Origin: DAIQON01 sp036787835
GTDB lineage: Bacteria > Patescibacteriota > Saccharimonadia > Saccharimonadales > UBA4665
NCBI GenBank assembly: GCA_036787835.1
Contig: DAIQON010000004.1
Coordinates: 5,287 to 69,286, forward strand
Direction of reading: 5' to 3'
DNA: 64,000 bases
In this document: in pieces, positions 25,625-34,067 of the stretch
How the letters are laid out: every line of letters starts with the position of its first letter
Position numbering within the stretch: position 1 is the first letter of the stretch
Translations under genes and position numbers: made by a program
Notes under the pieces: model-generated
The model's database searches: none
Told to the model about the DNA's origin: nothing
What the model saw: only the letters and a program-made list of their open reading frames with translations

Positions 25625-26011
25625 ATGAGGGCAAGTAAAAAACTAATCGGTGGCGCAATAATTGGTTTAGCAGCTGGCTACGTTGCTGGAGTTCTAACTG
25701 CACCTAGTAGCGGAAAAGACACTCGAAAGAAGATTAAAGATACAGCCGATAAATCAATTGCCGAAATTGAGAAGCAACTTAAATCTGTATATAAGCAGTC
25801 TCAAGAGATGATAAAAAAAGTTCTAACTGATAATCATAAAATTAACGCAAAACTACAAGCAGCATTAGACGCTGTTGAAAAAAGCCAAGCTAAGATTAAG
25901 CGAATACTCAGTTCACTCCATGGCAATGATAATGTCGACGAAGACCTTACTCAAGCGATTAGCGAAGCCAAACAAGCGATGAAGCACCTTGGTGAATTTG
26001 TAAAAAAATAA
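25625..26011 (+). CDS. YtxH domain-containing protein
   Basis: The 128-residue protein matches the YtxH pattern: a short glycine-rich hydrophobic segment (about residues 8-29, GGAIIGLAAGYVAGVLTAPS) with the SGKDTRKKIKD motif after it, then a long lysine-rich helical region (about 45-125) predicted to be coiled coil. YtxH proteins are general-stress or envelope-associated proteins of unknown mechanism. It is in an operon with the preceding small membrane protein (four-base gap). Confidence 0.8.
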   Translation: MRASKKLIGGAIIGLAAGYVAGVLTAPSSGKDTRKKIKDTADKSIAEIEKQLKSVYKQSQEMIKKVLTDNHKINAKLQAALDAVEKSQAKIKRILSSLHGNDNVDEDLTQAISEAKQAMKHLGEFVKK

Positions 26012-26058
26012 CTACTAAAACTAGATATTTTATGCTTGGCTTATGTACCTCATGCGCC

Positions 26059-26064
26059 TATAAT
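26059..26064 (+). promoter_or_regulatory. -10 box upstream of dnaE
   Basis: TATAAT precedes a leader of about 45 nt that carries GGAGGTG (26102-26108), seven nt before the TTG start of dnaE. The -35 is unclear. Confidence 0.45.
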
Positions 26065-26115
26065 TAAGCTATAAGTGGTAGGCAATAAAAATTGACAACT
26101 CGGAGGTGCTAAGAG

Positions 26116-29100
26116 TTGGCGAATCAAAGAAAAACATTAACCCCTAAAGACTACGTCCATCTGCATAATCATACGCAGTATAGTCTGCTTGATGGCTTGA
26201 CTAAAGTTCCAGCACTTATCGAGTACGTCAAGGCTCAGGGCATGGAGGCTGTGGCTATTACAGATCACGGCACCCTTAGTGGAATTATCGAGTTTTATAA
26301 AGAAGCCAAGAAAAACAGTATCATTCCCGTTCTGGGCATAGAAACTTACATTGCTGCCAGGTCGTATCTAGATAAAGAAGCCAACCTAGATAAGCCAAAT
26401 TACCATCTTATCTTACTAGCGATTAACAATACTGGCTATCAAAACTTAATGAAGTTATCAACTCTTGCTAACCTCGACGGGTTTTATTACAAGCCAAGAA
26501 TTGATCACGCCTTACTTGAGGAATATAACGAAGGCCTAGTTTGTCTAAGTGGCTGTATGGGTAGCGAGCTTGGACAAGCATTATCTCAAGGGTTAAAATC
26601 AGAAGCTATTAAAACTGCTAAGTGGTACAAAAAAGTGTTTAAAGACCGCTACTACCTAGAGATTCAGGATCACGGTCACCCAGATCACCCAACATATAAC
26701 ACTGAGCAGGAACAGATCAACAACCAACTGATTGAAATTTCAAATGAGCTAGATATACCGGCAGTAGTAACGGCCGACGCCCACTACTTAACCCATGCCG
26801 ACCAAACAGCTCACGAGATTCTACTTTGTGTTCAAACTAACTCATTTCTAGACGACCCTAATAGAATGAGTCTAAAGAATTTTGAATTACACGTTACCGA
26901 ACCTAAAGAGATTATTAAACGATGGGGCAAAGACTATCCAGACCTAATAACCAATACTAGAAAGGTAGCCGAGCAAGCTAAGGTAGAAATCCCCTTAGGT
27001 AAGATACTTATACCTAAATTTCCGGTACCAAAGGATCAAAATGAAAAGTCCTATATTGATCTGTTGGTATTTCAAGGCCTAGCTAAGCGCTACAGTGATA
27101 TAACTGCCCTTGCTTCAGAAAAGCTGACGCTAAAACAGGCCAGGGCTAAGTTAACTGCCGAAATCCTTGAACGTGCAGATTATGAGCTAAGTGTTATAGA
27201 TAAAATGGGCTTTAATGGCTATTTCCTAATCGTTCAAGATTTTATTAAATGGGGCAAGGATAAAGGTATTATCTTCGGGCCGGGACGTGGCTCAGCCGCT
27301 GGATCAATAGTTTCCTATGGACTTAGAATCACCGAGATCGATCCACTTGAGTACAATCTGATGTTTGAGCGGTTTTTAAACCCCTCCAGAGTATCGATGC
27401 CCGATATTGATATCGATATTCAAGATACAAGGCGTGACGAGGTTATAGCCTACTGTATAGACAAATACGGCAAAGACAAAGTAGCCAACATCGTCACCTT
27501 TGGCAGAATGGCGGCTCGTAATGCAGTCAGGGATGTCTCAAGAGTTCTTCAAGTCCCGTATGCTGATGCCGACAGATTAGCTAAAATGATTCCACAGCCA
27601 GTCCAGGGACGTCATATACTGCTAAAAACCTCACTCAAAGAAAATAAAGAGCTGAAAGCCGAGTACAAGAATAATCCAACTGCTAAAAAAGTATTCGACC
27701 TCGCTGTTCAGCTTGAGGGGACAATTAGAAGTCACGGTGTTCATGCTGCCGGCGTCGTCATTGCCCCTGAAGAGATAGTTAAGTACACACCGCTTGAAAT
27801 GGCTCAAAAGGGTGTGGTAGCAACTCAGTATCCGATGGGGCCAATTGATGAACTAGGGCTTCTAAAAATCGATTTCCTAGGATTATCTAACCTAACGACA
27901 ATTAATAACTGCTTAAGGATCATCAAACGAGTACTTAACAAGGACATCGATATCCTGGAGATTCCAAATGATGATTTAAAGACCTTCGAGCTACTACAGA
28001 AAGCCGATACCACTGGTGTCTTCCAGCTAGAATCAGCTGGCATGAAACGGTACCTAAAAGAATTAAAACCGACTCTTTTTGCTGACATTATCGCCATGGG
28101 AGCTTTATACCGACCAGGTCCAATGTCAGAGATACCGAGGTTTATTAAAGGCAAGAATAATAAGGATAGTATTAGCTACCTCCATAAATCTTTAGAGCCT
28201 ATTTTAAGCGATACTTACGGTGTCATGGTCTACCAGGAGCAGATTACTCAGCTTCTACAGCTAGTTGCTGGATACACCGCCGGTGAAGCCGACTTAGTAC
28301 GTAAGGCGATTGGTAAGAAGAATCGTGACATTATGACTGCTGAGGAACCGAAGTTTATTGAAGGCTGTATAAAAAAGGGCTTAACAAAAGATCAGGCAAT
28401 TACTCTATGGGCTCAAATCCAACCCTTTGCTGACTACTCATTTAACAAGGCTCATGCGACCTGTTATGCCCAGATTTCCTACTGGACAGCCTATCTAAAA
28501 GCTCATTATCCGCAAGAATTCATGGCCGCTTTATTAACGTCAGACTATGACGATATCGATAGGCTAGCAATTGAGATTAATGAGTGCAATCACATGGGGC
28601 TTACTGTACTGTCTCCAGATATCAACCAGTCATTTATTGAGTTTGCCGTTGTCCCTAATGAAAAGAAAATTCGTTTTGGACTAAAAGCGATTAAGAATGT
28701 TGGCAGTTCAGCGGCACAAGAAATTGTCAGGGCAAAGGAAGATGGAAAATTTGTAAGTCTTGAAGACTATTTGACCCGTGTAAACTCGAAAATAGTAAAC
28801 CGCAAAGGTCTTGAAAGTCTGATCAAAACCGGTGGCTTCGATAGTTTTGCCGATCGCCAAGTGTTATTAAATAATATTGATCTACTGCTTGCCTTTGCTT
28901 CAAAACAACAAAAGCAGGCCGACAGTAAACAGCTCGATCTATTTGGAAACGTAATAGATAACCCCGAGACAGTAATCTCTTCAAAACTAGAACTAGATAT
29001 GACTAATCTGAGTAGTCAGGACGATCAAAAGCAATATCTAACTTGGGAGAGGGAGCTTCTAGGCATCTATCTAAGCCAGCACCCCCTTAAAGAGTATGAG

Positions 29101-29706
29101 GACATTCTCAAGTTCAGTACTACATCAGTTATAGATATAAGCCGCTTTGTTGATGAACAAAAAGTGACACTTGGCGGCATGATTGGCGATATTCGCGAGA
29201 TCACCACCAAAAACGGTCAAAAAATGGCCTTCATTAAATTCGAGGATCTAACTGGCGAGATCGAAATGGTGGCCTTTCCTAAGACTTATCAGACCCTCGA
29301 GAGTAAGCTAAAGCGTGACAACATTCTGAAAATTATCGGTAAGGTCTCTTCAAGGAGCACCAACCAGGGTGGTGATGGATCTAAAAGTATCATTATTGAG
29401 GACGTCTCCGAGCTAACTAATTCGAGCGCTAACCAAGCTTTAGCTGGACCAGGAGCTATGGCAGCTGAGACTTCAAAAGAAGATACTGTATATATAAGAT
29501 TAGCTGACGCCAACGACGGTAAACTACTGATTGATCTAAAACGAACGATAGATAAGTTCAGTGGTGCTGGAAAAGTAATTATGGTACTTGGTGAGAAGGA
29601 AAATCGTCAAGCAATCAAAATTCCAGGAGGCTTTGACCATAATAACCCGGATGCGTTTAGTGAACTTAGTCTCGTAGTAGGCCAAGATAACATCAAACTC
29701 TGTTAA
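26116..29706 (+). CDS. dnaE: DNA polymerase III alpha subunit
   Basis: The 1196-residue protein is the replicative polymerase. The PHP domain comes first (about 10-290) with HLHNHTQYSLLDG, AITDHGT, GIETYIA and TADAHYLTH, so the metal-binding residues appear intact. The polymerase core follows, with catalytic aspartates in MPDIDIDIQDTRRDEV (D430 and D432) and GPGRGSAAGS. Helix-hairpin-helix sequence and a C-terminal OB domain (about 1010-1090, VTLGGMIGDIREI) complete it. The start is TTG with a strong GGAGGTG upstream; no ATG nearby is better. Its stop overlaps the end of the convergent CAP gene. Confidence 0.96.
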   Translation: MANQRKTLTPKDYVHLHNHTQYSLLDGLTKVPALIEYVKAQGMEAVAITDHGTLSGIIEFYKEAKKNSIIPVLGIETYIAARSYLDKEANLDKPNYHLILLAINNTGYQNLMKLSTLANLDGFYYKPRIDHALLEEYNEGLVCLSGCMGSELGQALSQGLKSEAIKTAKWYKKVFKDRYYLEIQDHGHPDHPTYNTEQEQINNQLIEISNELDIPAVVTADAHYLTHADQTAHEILLCVQTNSFLDDPNRMSLKNFELHVTEPKEIIKRWGKDYPDLITNTRKVAEQAKVEIPLGKILIPKFPVPKDQNEKSYIDLLVFQGLAKRYSDITALASEKLTLKQARAKLTAEILERADYELSVIDKMGFNGYFLIVQDFIKWGKDKGIIFGPGRGSAAGSIVSYGLRITEIDPLEYNLMFERFLNPSRVSMPDIDIDIQDTRRDEVIAYCIDKYGKDKVANIVTFGRMAARNAVRDVSRVLQVPYADADRLAKMIPQPVQGRHILLKTSLKENKELKAEYKNNPTAKKVFDLAVQLEGTIRSHGVHAAGVVIAPEEIVKYTPLEMAQKGVVATQYPMGPIDELGLLKIDFLGLSNLTTINNCLRIIKRVLNKDIDILEIPNDDLKTFELLQKADTTGVFQLESAGMKRYLKELKPTLFADIIAMGALYRPGPMSEIPRFIKGKNNKDSISYLHKSLEPILSDTYGVMVYQEQITQLLQLVAGYTAGEADLVRKAIGKKNRDIMTAEEPKFIEGCIKKGLTKDQAITLWAQIQPFADYSFNKAHATCYAQISYWTAYLKAHYPQEFMAALLTSDYDDIDRLAIEINECNHMGLTVLSPDINQSFIEFAVVPNEKKIRFGLKAIKNVGSSAAQEIVRAKEDGKFVSLEDYLTRVNSKIVNRKGLESLIKTGGFDSFADRQVLLNNIDLLLAFASKQQKQADSKQLDLFGNVIDNPETVISSKLELDMTNLSSQDDQKQYLTWERELLGIYLSQHPLKEYEDILKFSTTSVIDISRFVDEQKVTLGGMIGDIREITTKNGQKMAFIKFEDLTGEIEMVAFPKTYQTLESKLKRDNILKIIGKVSSRSTNQGGDGSKSIIIEDVSELTNSSANQALAGPGAMAAETSKEDTVYIRLADANDGKLLIDLKRTIDKFSGAGKVIMVLGEKENRQAIKIPGGFDHNNPDAFSELSLVVGQDNIKLC

Positions 29707-30635
29707 CGGATAACGCCACTAGTTCGAGTTAGTACGTAGCCCGCTGTTATAAGCAGGCAAAGAATTACGTCAAGGGCGTAATGTTTGGCCACAAACTTTT
29801 CACTGCCCTTAATAATTTTCTTGATCTTTCGACTATGTCTAATAATAAACAAGCAGATAAGTATTCCGGTTATGAAGCTAAGTACGCTTAGACTCCAGAT
29901 TGCCCGACCGCCAGTTAGCAGCTGAATTCTTGAAACTAAACTAATCGGTGGTTGATCCTTGCTAACAGTCGCACCGGTCGATGCTCCGAGAACCCCACTT
30001 GGCGGCGGCGCATTGAAAGTGATGGTGGTAACGCTACCGCTAACTGCATGGGCATACATGGCAACTACTACTACCTCCGGGCCCTTACCGATATAGTTAG
30101 GCGAACTAGCGACGCCGAAACCAACATCTTGGTAATTCTTATTCAGAATATTAGCTCGATGCTCAGGGCTATTCATCCATCCGATGACCACGCTTTTAGC
30201 GTTTGAGAAGCCGTAGGCTAGATTTTCACCAGCCAGTTGGTAGTTATAGCCTGCTGCGCTAATAAACGAGTATGGAGTCTGTCCAGACGGTGTGTTATGC
30301 GACCAATAGTTATTCTTGACCATATCATTTGCTTTTGCTTGAGCTGCTGATTCTAAAGCACTATTTAGGCTAAGCCCAGGCTCGTTATTCTCAGAGCGAT
30401 TTGCATTTGTTGTCGACAAGAAACTACTATTTGAGAAGCTAGCAACCGAACCAAGAACGCTAGACTTGGGACTTAAGCTATTGCTTATAAGACCGCCCAA
30501 AACAAATATCGCTATTAGTGGAATGTATGGCCAATAAGACTTTACATAAGAACGACCCTTGCGGTGATGAAGAGCTGCCCGCTTTCGCTGAGAAGTTGAA
30601 ATTTTAGCTCTAGATTTTGATTTTACTAAAGTCAT
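29703..30635 (-). CDS. membrane-anchored CAP/SCP domain protein
   Basis: The 310-residue protein has a very basic N terminus (about 1-33), a membrane helix (about 34-50, YIPLIAIFVLGGLIS), an extracytoplasmic CAP domain (about 85-200; WSHNTPSGQTPYSFI, GENLAYGFSNAKSVVIGWMNSPEHRANILN), and two further hydrophobic segments near the C terminus (about 240-265 and 288-305). CAP-domain proteins are common on bacterial surfaces and often bind lipids or act in cell-cell contact; in an episymbiont-type bacterium a role at the host surface is plausible but unproven. It is convergent with dnaE, overlapping by four bases. Confidence 0.88.
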   Translation of the reverse strand: MTLVKSKSRAKISTSQRKRAALHHRKGRSYVKSYWPYIPLIAIFVLGGLISNSLSPKSSVLGSVASFSNSSFLSTTNANRSENNEPGLSLNSALESAAQAKANDMVKNNYWSHNTPSGQTPYSFISAAGYNYQLAGENLAYGFSNAKSVVIGWMNSPEHRANILNKNYQDVGFGVASSPNYIGKGPEVVVVAMYAHAVSGSVTTITFNAPPPSGVLGASTGATVSKDQPPISLVSRIQLLTGGRAIWSLSVLSFITGILICLFIIRHSRKIKKIIKGSEKFVAKHYALDVILCLLITAGYVLTRTSGVIR

Positions 30636-30690
30636 TAGTTTTTTTACTTTTATTGGTTATCTAGTGACTACTATATCGATTAATCGCCGT

Positions 30691-31206
30691 TTAGACAAAT
30701 CTGAGGTAGAACAACAACATAGCAGTAGCCTGAACAACATTAAACGATTCCTTTTTACCTAGCATCGGGATTTCAACTAGCTGATCACATAACGCTATGG
30801 CTTGGTCGTCAAGTCCAAGTGGTTCGTTACCGATAATAATCGCTTGCTTGTCTTGAAGCTTATAGTCCATAACCTTAATGCTTAGAGTGCTTTGCTCAAG
30901 TCCGACAATATTGTAGCCCTCAGCTTTAAGCTCGTCTACTATCGTCTCTAGCTCATCAACATGCGACCATTTAATATTATCTTCTGTCTTCAAAGCTGTT
31001 TTAGCAATTTGCTTATCTAGCTTTTCAACAATATGTGGCAGGCGGCTATCTTTTGCTAACCGAGGGTAGGGAGTGTAACCACTTAGAATTAACCGATCTA
31101 CTGCCAGGCCTTCACAGGTTCTAAAAAGAGACCCAACATTATGAGCACTCCGAAGGTTGTGAGCAATTACAACGATTGAGCTAAGTTTATTAGAGGTTTT
31201 ATCCAT
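30691..31206 (-). CDS. SPOUT-family RNA methyltransferase (TrmH-like)
   Basis: The 171-residue protein carries the three knotted-fold SPOUT motifs: motif 1 AHNLRSAHNVGSLFRTCEG, motif 2 IIIGNEPLGL and motif 3 IPMLGKKESFNVVQATAMLL. It methylates ribose 2'-OH in tRNA or rRNA using S-adenosylmethionine; the target is unknown. The start is taken as 31206 rather than two codons earlier because a -10 box lies 8 nt upstream in a divergent promoter shared with gspE. In that case its mRNA would be leaderless. Confidence 0.88.
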   Translation of the reverse strand: MDKTSNKLSSIVVIAHNLRSAHNVGSLFRTCEGLAVDRLILSGYTPYPRLAKDSRLPHIVEKLDKQIAKTALKTEDNIKWSHVDELETIVDELKAEGYNIVGLEQSTLSIKVMDYKLQDKQAIIIGNEPLGLDDQAIALCDQLVEIPMLGKKESFNVVQATAMLLFYLRFV

Positions 31207-31213
31207 AAGCATT

Positions 31214-31220
31214 TATAATA
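31214..31220. promoter_or_regulatory. bidirectional promoter with overlapping -10 boxes
   Basis: TATAAT on the plus strand (31214-31219) overlaps TATTAT on the minus strand (31215-31220). Eight nt separate each -10 from its start codon (ATG at 31228 on plus, ATG at 31206 on minus). No Shine-Dalgarno sequence is present on either side, so both transcripts should be leaderless, and the start codons are only 21 bases apart. Confidence 0.6.
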
Positions 31221-31227
31221 TGTGGTA

Positions 31228-32835
31228 ATGAGTCAAGACGCTAGATTTGATGAAGAACTCGCAACTGCGCGTAGAGCTAGAGTATTAGGCTTTGACTACG
31301 TAGATACTTCTTTAATAGAAAACAAAGATCTATATAAAGAGATTTTACCAGTAGATCAGCTCAAAAGCCTAAGAGTTATTCCTATTCAAGCCGATCAGAA
31401 CAATATTCAATTCGGAATTACAACCACCACCTCGCAGCAAACTCTGCACACGATTCAGTCGAATTTCCAAGATCAAAGGATTAAATTTTCAATTATTTCC
31501 GACACTGGTTACCGAGACTACATCAAGCTATACGACCCACCACCGGAGATTGTCTACCAGGAAATTAAGATTAATCAAACTGGCGATGAACTAATAAACG
31601 AAGTCTCAAGTATTTTAAATCAGGTTAAGGCTGATGACATGCTGGCTTACCTGGTCGAGCAAGCCCACAAACTCAATGCCTCAGATATCCATATAGAGAC
31701 CCGTAAAGACGACGTCAACATAAGATACCGTATTGATGGTGTACTACATCCAATCGCTAAAATAAATTACGATAAATATCGAGTTTTAATTTCAGCTATT
31801 GCCAGTGCTGGCAATATATCGACTTCATCAGATGAAGCACAACAGGGTCACATAGCTCATAAAGTGACTATGGCAGATGGCCATGAGGTTGATGTTAACG
31901 TCAGGCTAGAAACCGTGCAAACGATCAACTCAATGGATGTGGTGATGCGTTTGTTTAACATGGATCAAGCACTCTATACACTAGATAGACTGGGGCTATC
32001 ACCAGAAGAACGAAAGAACGTCGACGATATTATTGCTCAACCCAACGGCCTTGTTATGGTTGTCGGACCAACCGGTTCAGGTAAGACCACCACCCTTTAC
32101 TCAATGCTTAACTCACTAAATAACAGTGAGCGTAAAATAATTACTGTTGAAGACCCGGTTGAATATCAGTTTAGTGGCATTACCCAGATTCCAGTACATA
32201 CCAAAAACGGATCAGGTCATGATTCACGTTTTGCAGACAAGCTTCTAGCCGTCCTACGACTAGATCCAGATATTGTGATGGTTGGCGAAATAAGAGACAT
32301 GGATACTGCAAAAACTGCTCTCCAAGCAGCCTTAACTGGGCACTTGGTGCTTAGTACCTTCCACGCCAGCAGTGCGGCGGCCGCAATAACCCGCCTAGCT
32401 GACGTTATCGAACAAAACCCGCTATATATCTCATCAATTAGATTAATTATGGCCCAGCGACTAGTACGTAAGCTAGATGAGCAATTAAAAGTTGAGTATC
32501 AAGCTAGTGACGCAGAACAACGTAAACTAGCAGAAATAATTGATACTCTGCCGCAGAACATTGAACGACCAAGTCTGGAAAATCTAAAACTATATAAGGC
32601 CGGTAGTTCACGTGATAACCCGTACGGTTTCAAAGGCCAGATAGCTATTCGCGAACAGTTTATAATGACAGATAAAATTAGAACCATCCTTGAACAGCCT
32701 GACAGCGTAGTGTCTACAGCAAACATCGAACAAGCTGCTATAGACAGCGGTATGAGAACAATGCTTCAAGATGCAGCTCTTAAGGTCATCTCCGGTGAAA
32801 CGACAATTGAGGAAATGTACCGAGTACTGGGTTAG
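31228..32835 (+). CDS. type II/IV secretion ATPase (PilB/GspE family)
   Basis: The 535-residue protein is a hexameric ATPase that powers assembly of type IV pili or a related secretion system at the inner face of the membrane. An N-terminal MshEN/GspE-N domain (about 1-110, LGFDYVDTSLIENKDL) precedes the ATPase with Walker A GPTGSGKTTT near 281, the Asp box GGIT-type IKYRIDGVLH region upstream and Walker B LRLDPDIVMVGEIRD. The metal-binding tetracysteine motif seen in many PilB proteins is not present. No pilC, pilM or pilin lies nearby. The start at 31228 fits the -10 box; the upstream GTG at 31222 would begin inside the promoter. Confidence 0.93.
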   Translation: MSQDARFDEELATARRARVLGFDYVDTSLIENKDLYKEILPVDQLKSLRVIPIQADQNNIQFGITTTTSQQTLHTIQSNFQDQRIKFSIISDTGYRDYIKLYDPPPEIVYQEIKINQTGDELINEVSSILNQVKADDMLAYLVEQAHKLNASDIHIETRKDDVNIRYRIDGVLHPIAKINYDKYRVLISAIASAGNISTSSDEAQQGHIAHKVTMADGHEVDVNVRLETVQTINSMDVVMRLFNMDQALYTLDRLGLSPEERKNVDDIIAQPNGLVMVVGPTGSGKTTTLYSMLNSLNNSERKIITVEDPVEYQFSGITQIPVHTKNGSGHDSRFADKLLAVLRLDPDIVMVGEIRDMDTAKTALQAALTGHLVLSTFHASSAAAAITRLADVIEQNPLYISSIRLIMAQRLVRKLDEQLKVEYQASDAEQRKLAEIIDTLPQNIERPSLENLKLYKAGSSRDNPYGFKGQIAIREQFIMTDKIRTILEQPDSVVSTANIEQAAIDSGMRTMLQDAALKVISGETTIEEMYRVLG

Positions 32836-33971
32836 ACAATTACTTTAGAGATAGCAGGCACCAGCCTCTCATCCAAAACTGATGGAATGATTTCATCTTT
32901 GGTTGGCTTTTCCACTAGAGCTGCGATTACTTCAGCCACTGCAAGCTTATGTTCTAAAGTAATCTTATGCACTTTATTGTCTAGTGCGCCTCGAAATATT
33001 CCTGGAAAGGCCAAGGCATTATTTACTTGATTGGGAAAGTCGCTCCTACCGGTAGCAATAACCGCTGCTCCAGCCTCATATGCGGCCTCTGGCATAATTT
33101 CTGGCAGCGGATTAGCCATAGCAAAAACTATCGGGTCTTTCTTCATTAAAGCGATCAGCTGTTTATTCAACAGCCCAGGCTTAGACACGCCAATAAATAT
33201 GTCTGCTCCAGCTAGTGCATCCTTCAAGCTTCCACTCAAGTTTTTTGGATTGGTAAACTTTAGTAGTTCAAGTTTTGAACTATTTAGATCAGTTCTCGAG
33301 CTTGCAACAATGCCTTTACTGTCGACGAGTACAAGTTCAGCCTGAGGAGCATAGGCAGATAATAACTTTGCGATTGCTGTACCGGCTGCTCCAGAACCGA
33401 CTAAGACGATTTTCGATGAGTTAAGTTGCCGATTAGTAATTTTTGTAGCGTTTATAAGGCCAGCAAGAGTGACTATGGCGGTTCCATGCTGATCATCGTG
33501 AAACACCGGAATAGGTAGTTCATCAATTAAGCGCGCTTCAACGTTAAAACAGATTGGGGCAGCTATATCTTCGAGGTTAATTGCACCAAAACTTGGAGCA
33601 ATTGCTTTGACTGCAGCGACTATTTCATCTTCTGTGTGGACGTCGAGAACTATTGGTACTGCATCAATGCCAGCAAAATGCTTGAACAACATTGATTTGC
33701 CTTCCATGACTGGCAGGGCGCCATAAGGGCCAATGTCACCAAGACCGAGAACAGCAGAGCCATCGCTAATTACGGCCACGACATTATTAAGCCAAGTATA
33801 GTCACGTGCCTTGTCTGGGTTTTCTGCGACAAACGAACTGACTGCACCAACCCCTGGTGTGTAGTAAATACTTAATTTTTCGCGAGTCGATAAATCATCT
33901 TTTAGTTTTATAGATATCTTGCCTTTGAGCTGAAGATGCTTTGCAAGCGCTAGTTTAGAGAAATCTGGCAT
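32832..33971 (-). CDS. malic enzyme (malate dehydrogenase, oxaloacetate-decarboxylating)
   Basis: The 379-residue enzyme oxidatively decarboxylates malate to pyruvate and CO2 with NAD(P)+. The malic N domain has the Tyr motif SIYYTPGVGAVS, the metal-binding FHDDQHGTA and the dinucleotide motif VLVGSGAAGTAIAKLL (about 185-200). It is the compact bacterial form. The start is set at 33971 (MPDFSKL) because a TAGAAT -10 box ends exactly 7 nt upstream. It is convergent with gspE, overlapping by four bases. It could supply pyruvate or NAD(P)H. Confidence 0.93.
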   Translation of the reverse strand: MPDFSKLALAKHLQLKGKISIKLKDDLSTREKLSIYYTPGVGAVSSFVAENPDKARDYTWLNNVVAVISDGSAVLGLGDIGPYGALPVMEGKSMLFKHFAGIDAVPIVLDVHTEDEIVAAVKAIAPSFGAINLEDIAAPICFNVEARLIDELPIPVFHDDQHGTAIVTLAGLINATKITNRQLNSSKIVLVGSGAAGTAIAKLLSAYAPQAELVLVDSKGIVASSRTDLNSSKLELLKFTNPKNLSGSLKDALAGADIFIGVSKPGLLNKQLIALMKKDPIVFAMANPLPEIMPEAAYEAGAAVIATGRSDFPNQVNNALAFPGIFRGALDNKVHKITLEHKLAVAEVIAALVEKPTKDEIIPSVLDERLVPAISKVIV

Positions 33972-33978
33972 AACAACC

Positions 33979-33984
33979 ATTCTA
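33979..33984 (-). promoter_or_regulatory. -10 box of the malic enzyme gene, leaderless type
   Basis: TAGAAT on the minus strand ends 7 nt before the ATG at 33971. No Shine-Dalgarno sequence is present. Confidence 0.5.
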
Positions 33985-34054
33985 TCTTATATTAATAATC
34001 AAGCCTATAACTACGTAAGTACTACTTAACCTATATTTCATAAATAAATATGAT

Positions 34055-34060
34055 TATACT
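34055..34060 (+). promoter_or_regulatory. -10 box of the ABC exporter gene, leaderless type
   Basis: TATACT ends 7 nt before the ATG at 34068. The upstream in-frame ATG at 34050 would place the promoter inside the coding sequence, so 34068 is the likely start. Confidence 0.55.
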
Positions 34061-34067
34061 AAGCGCT

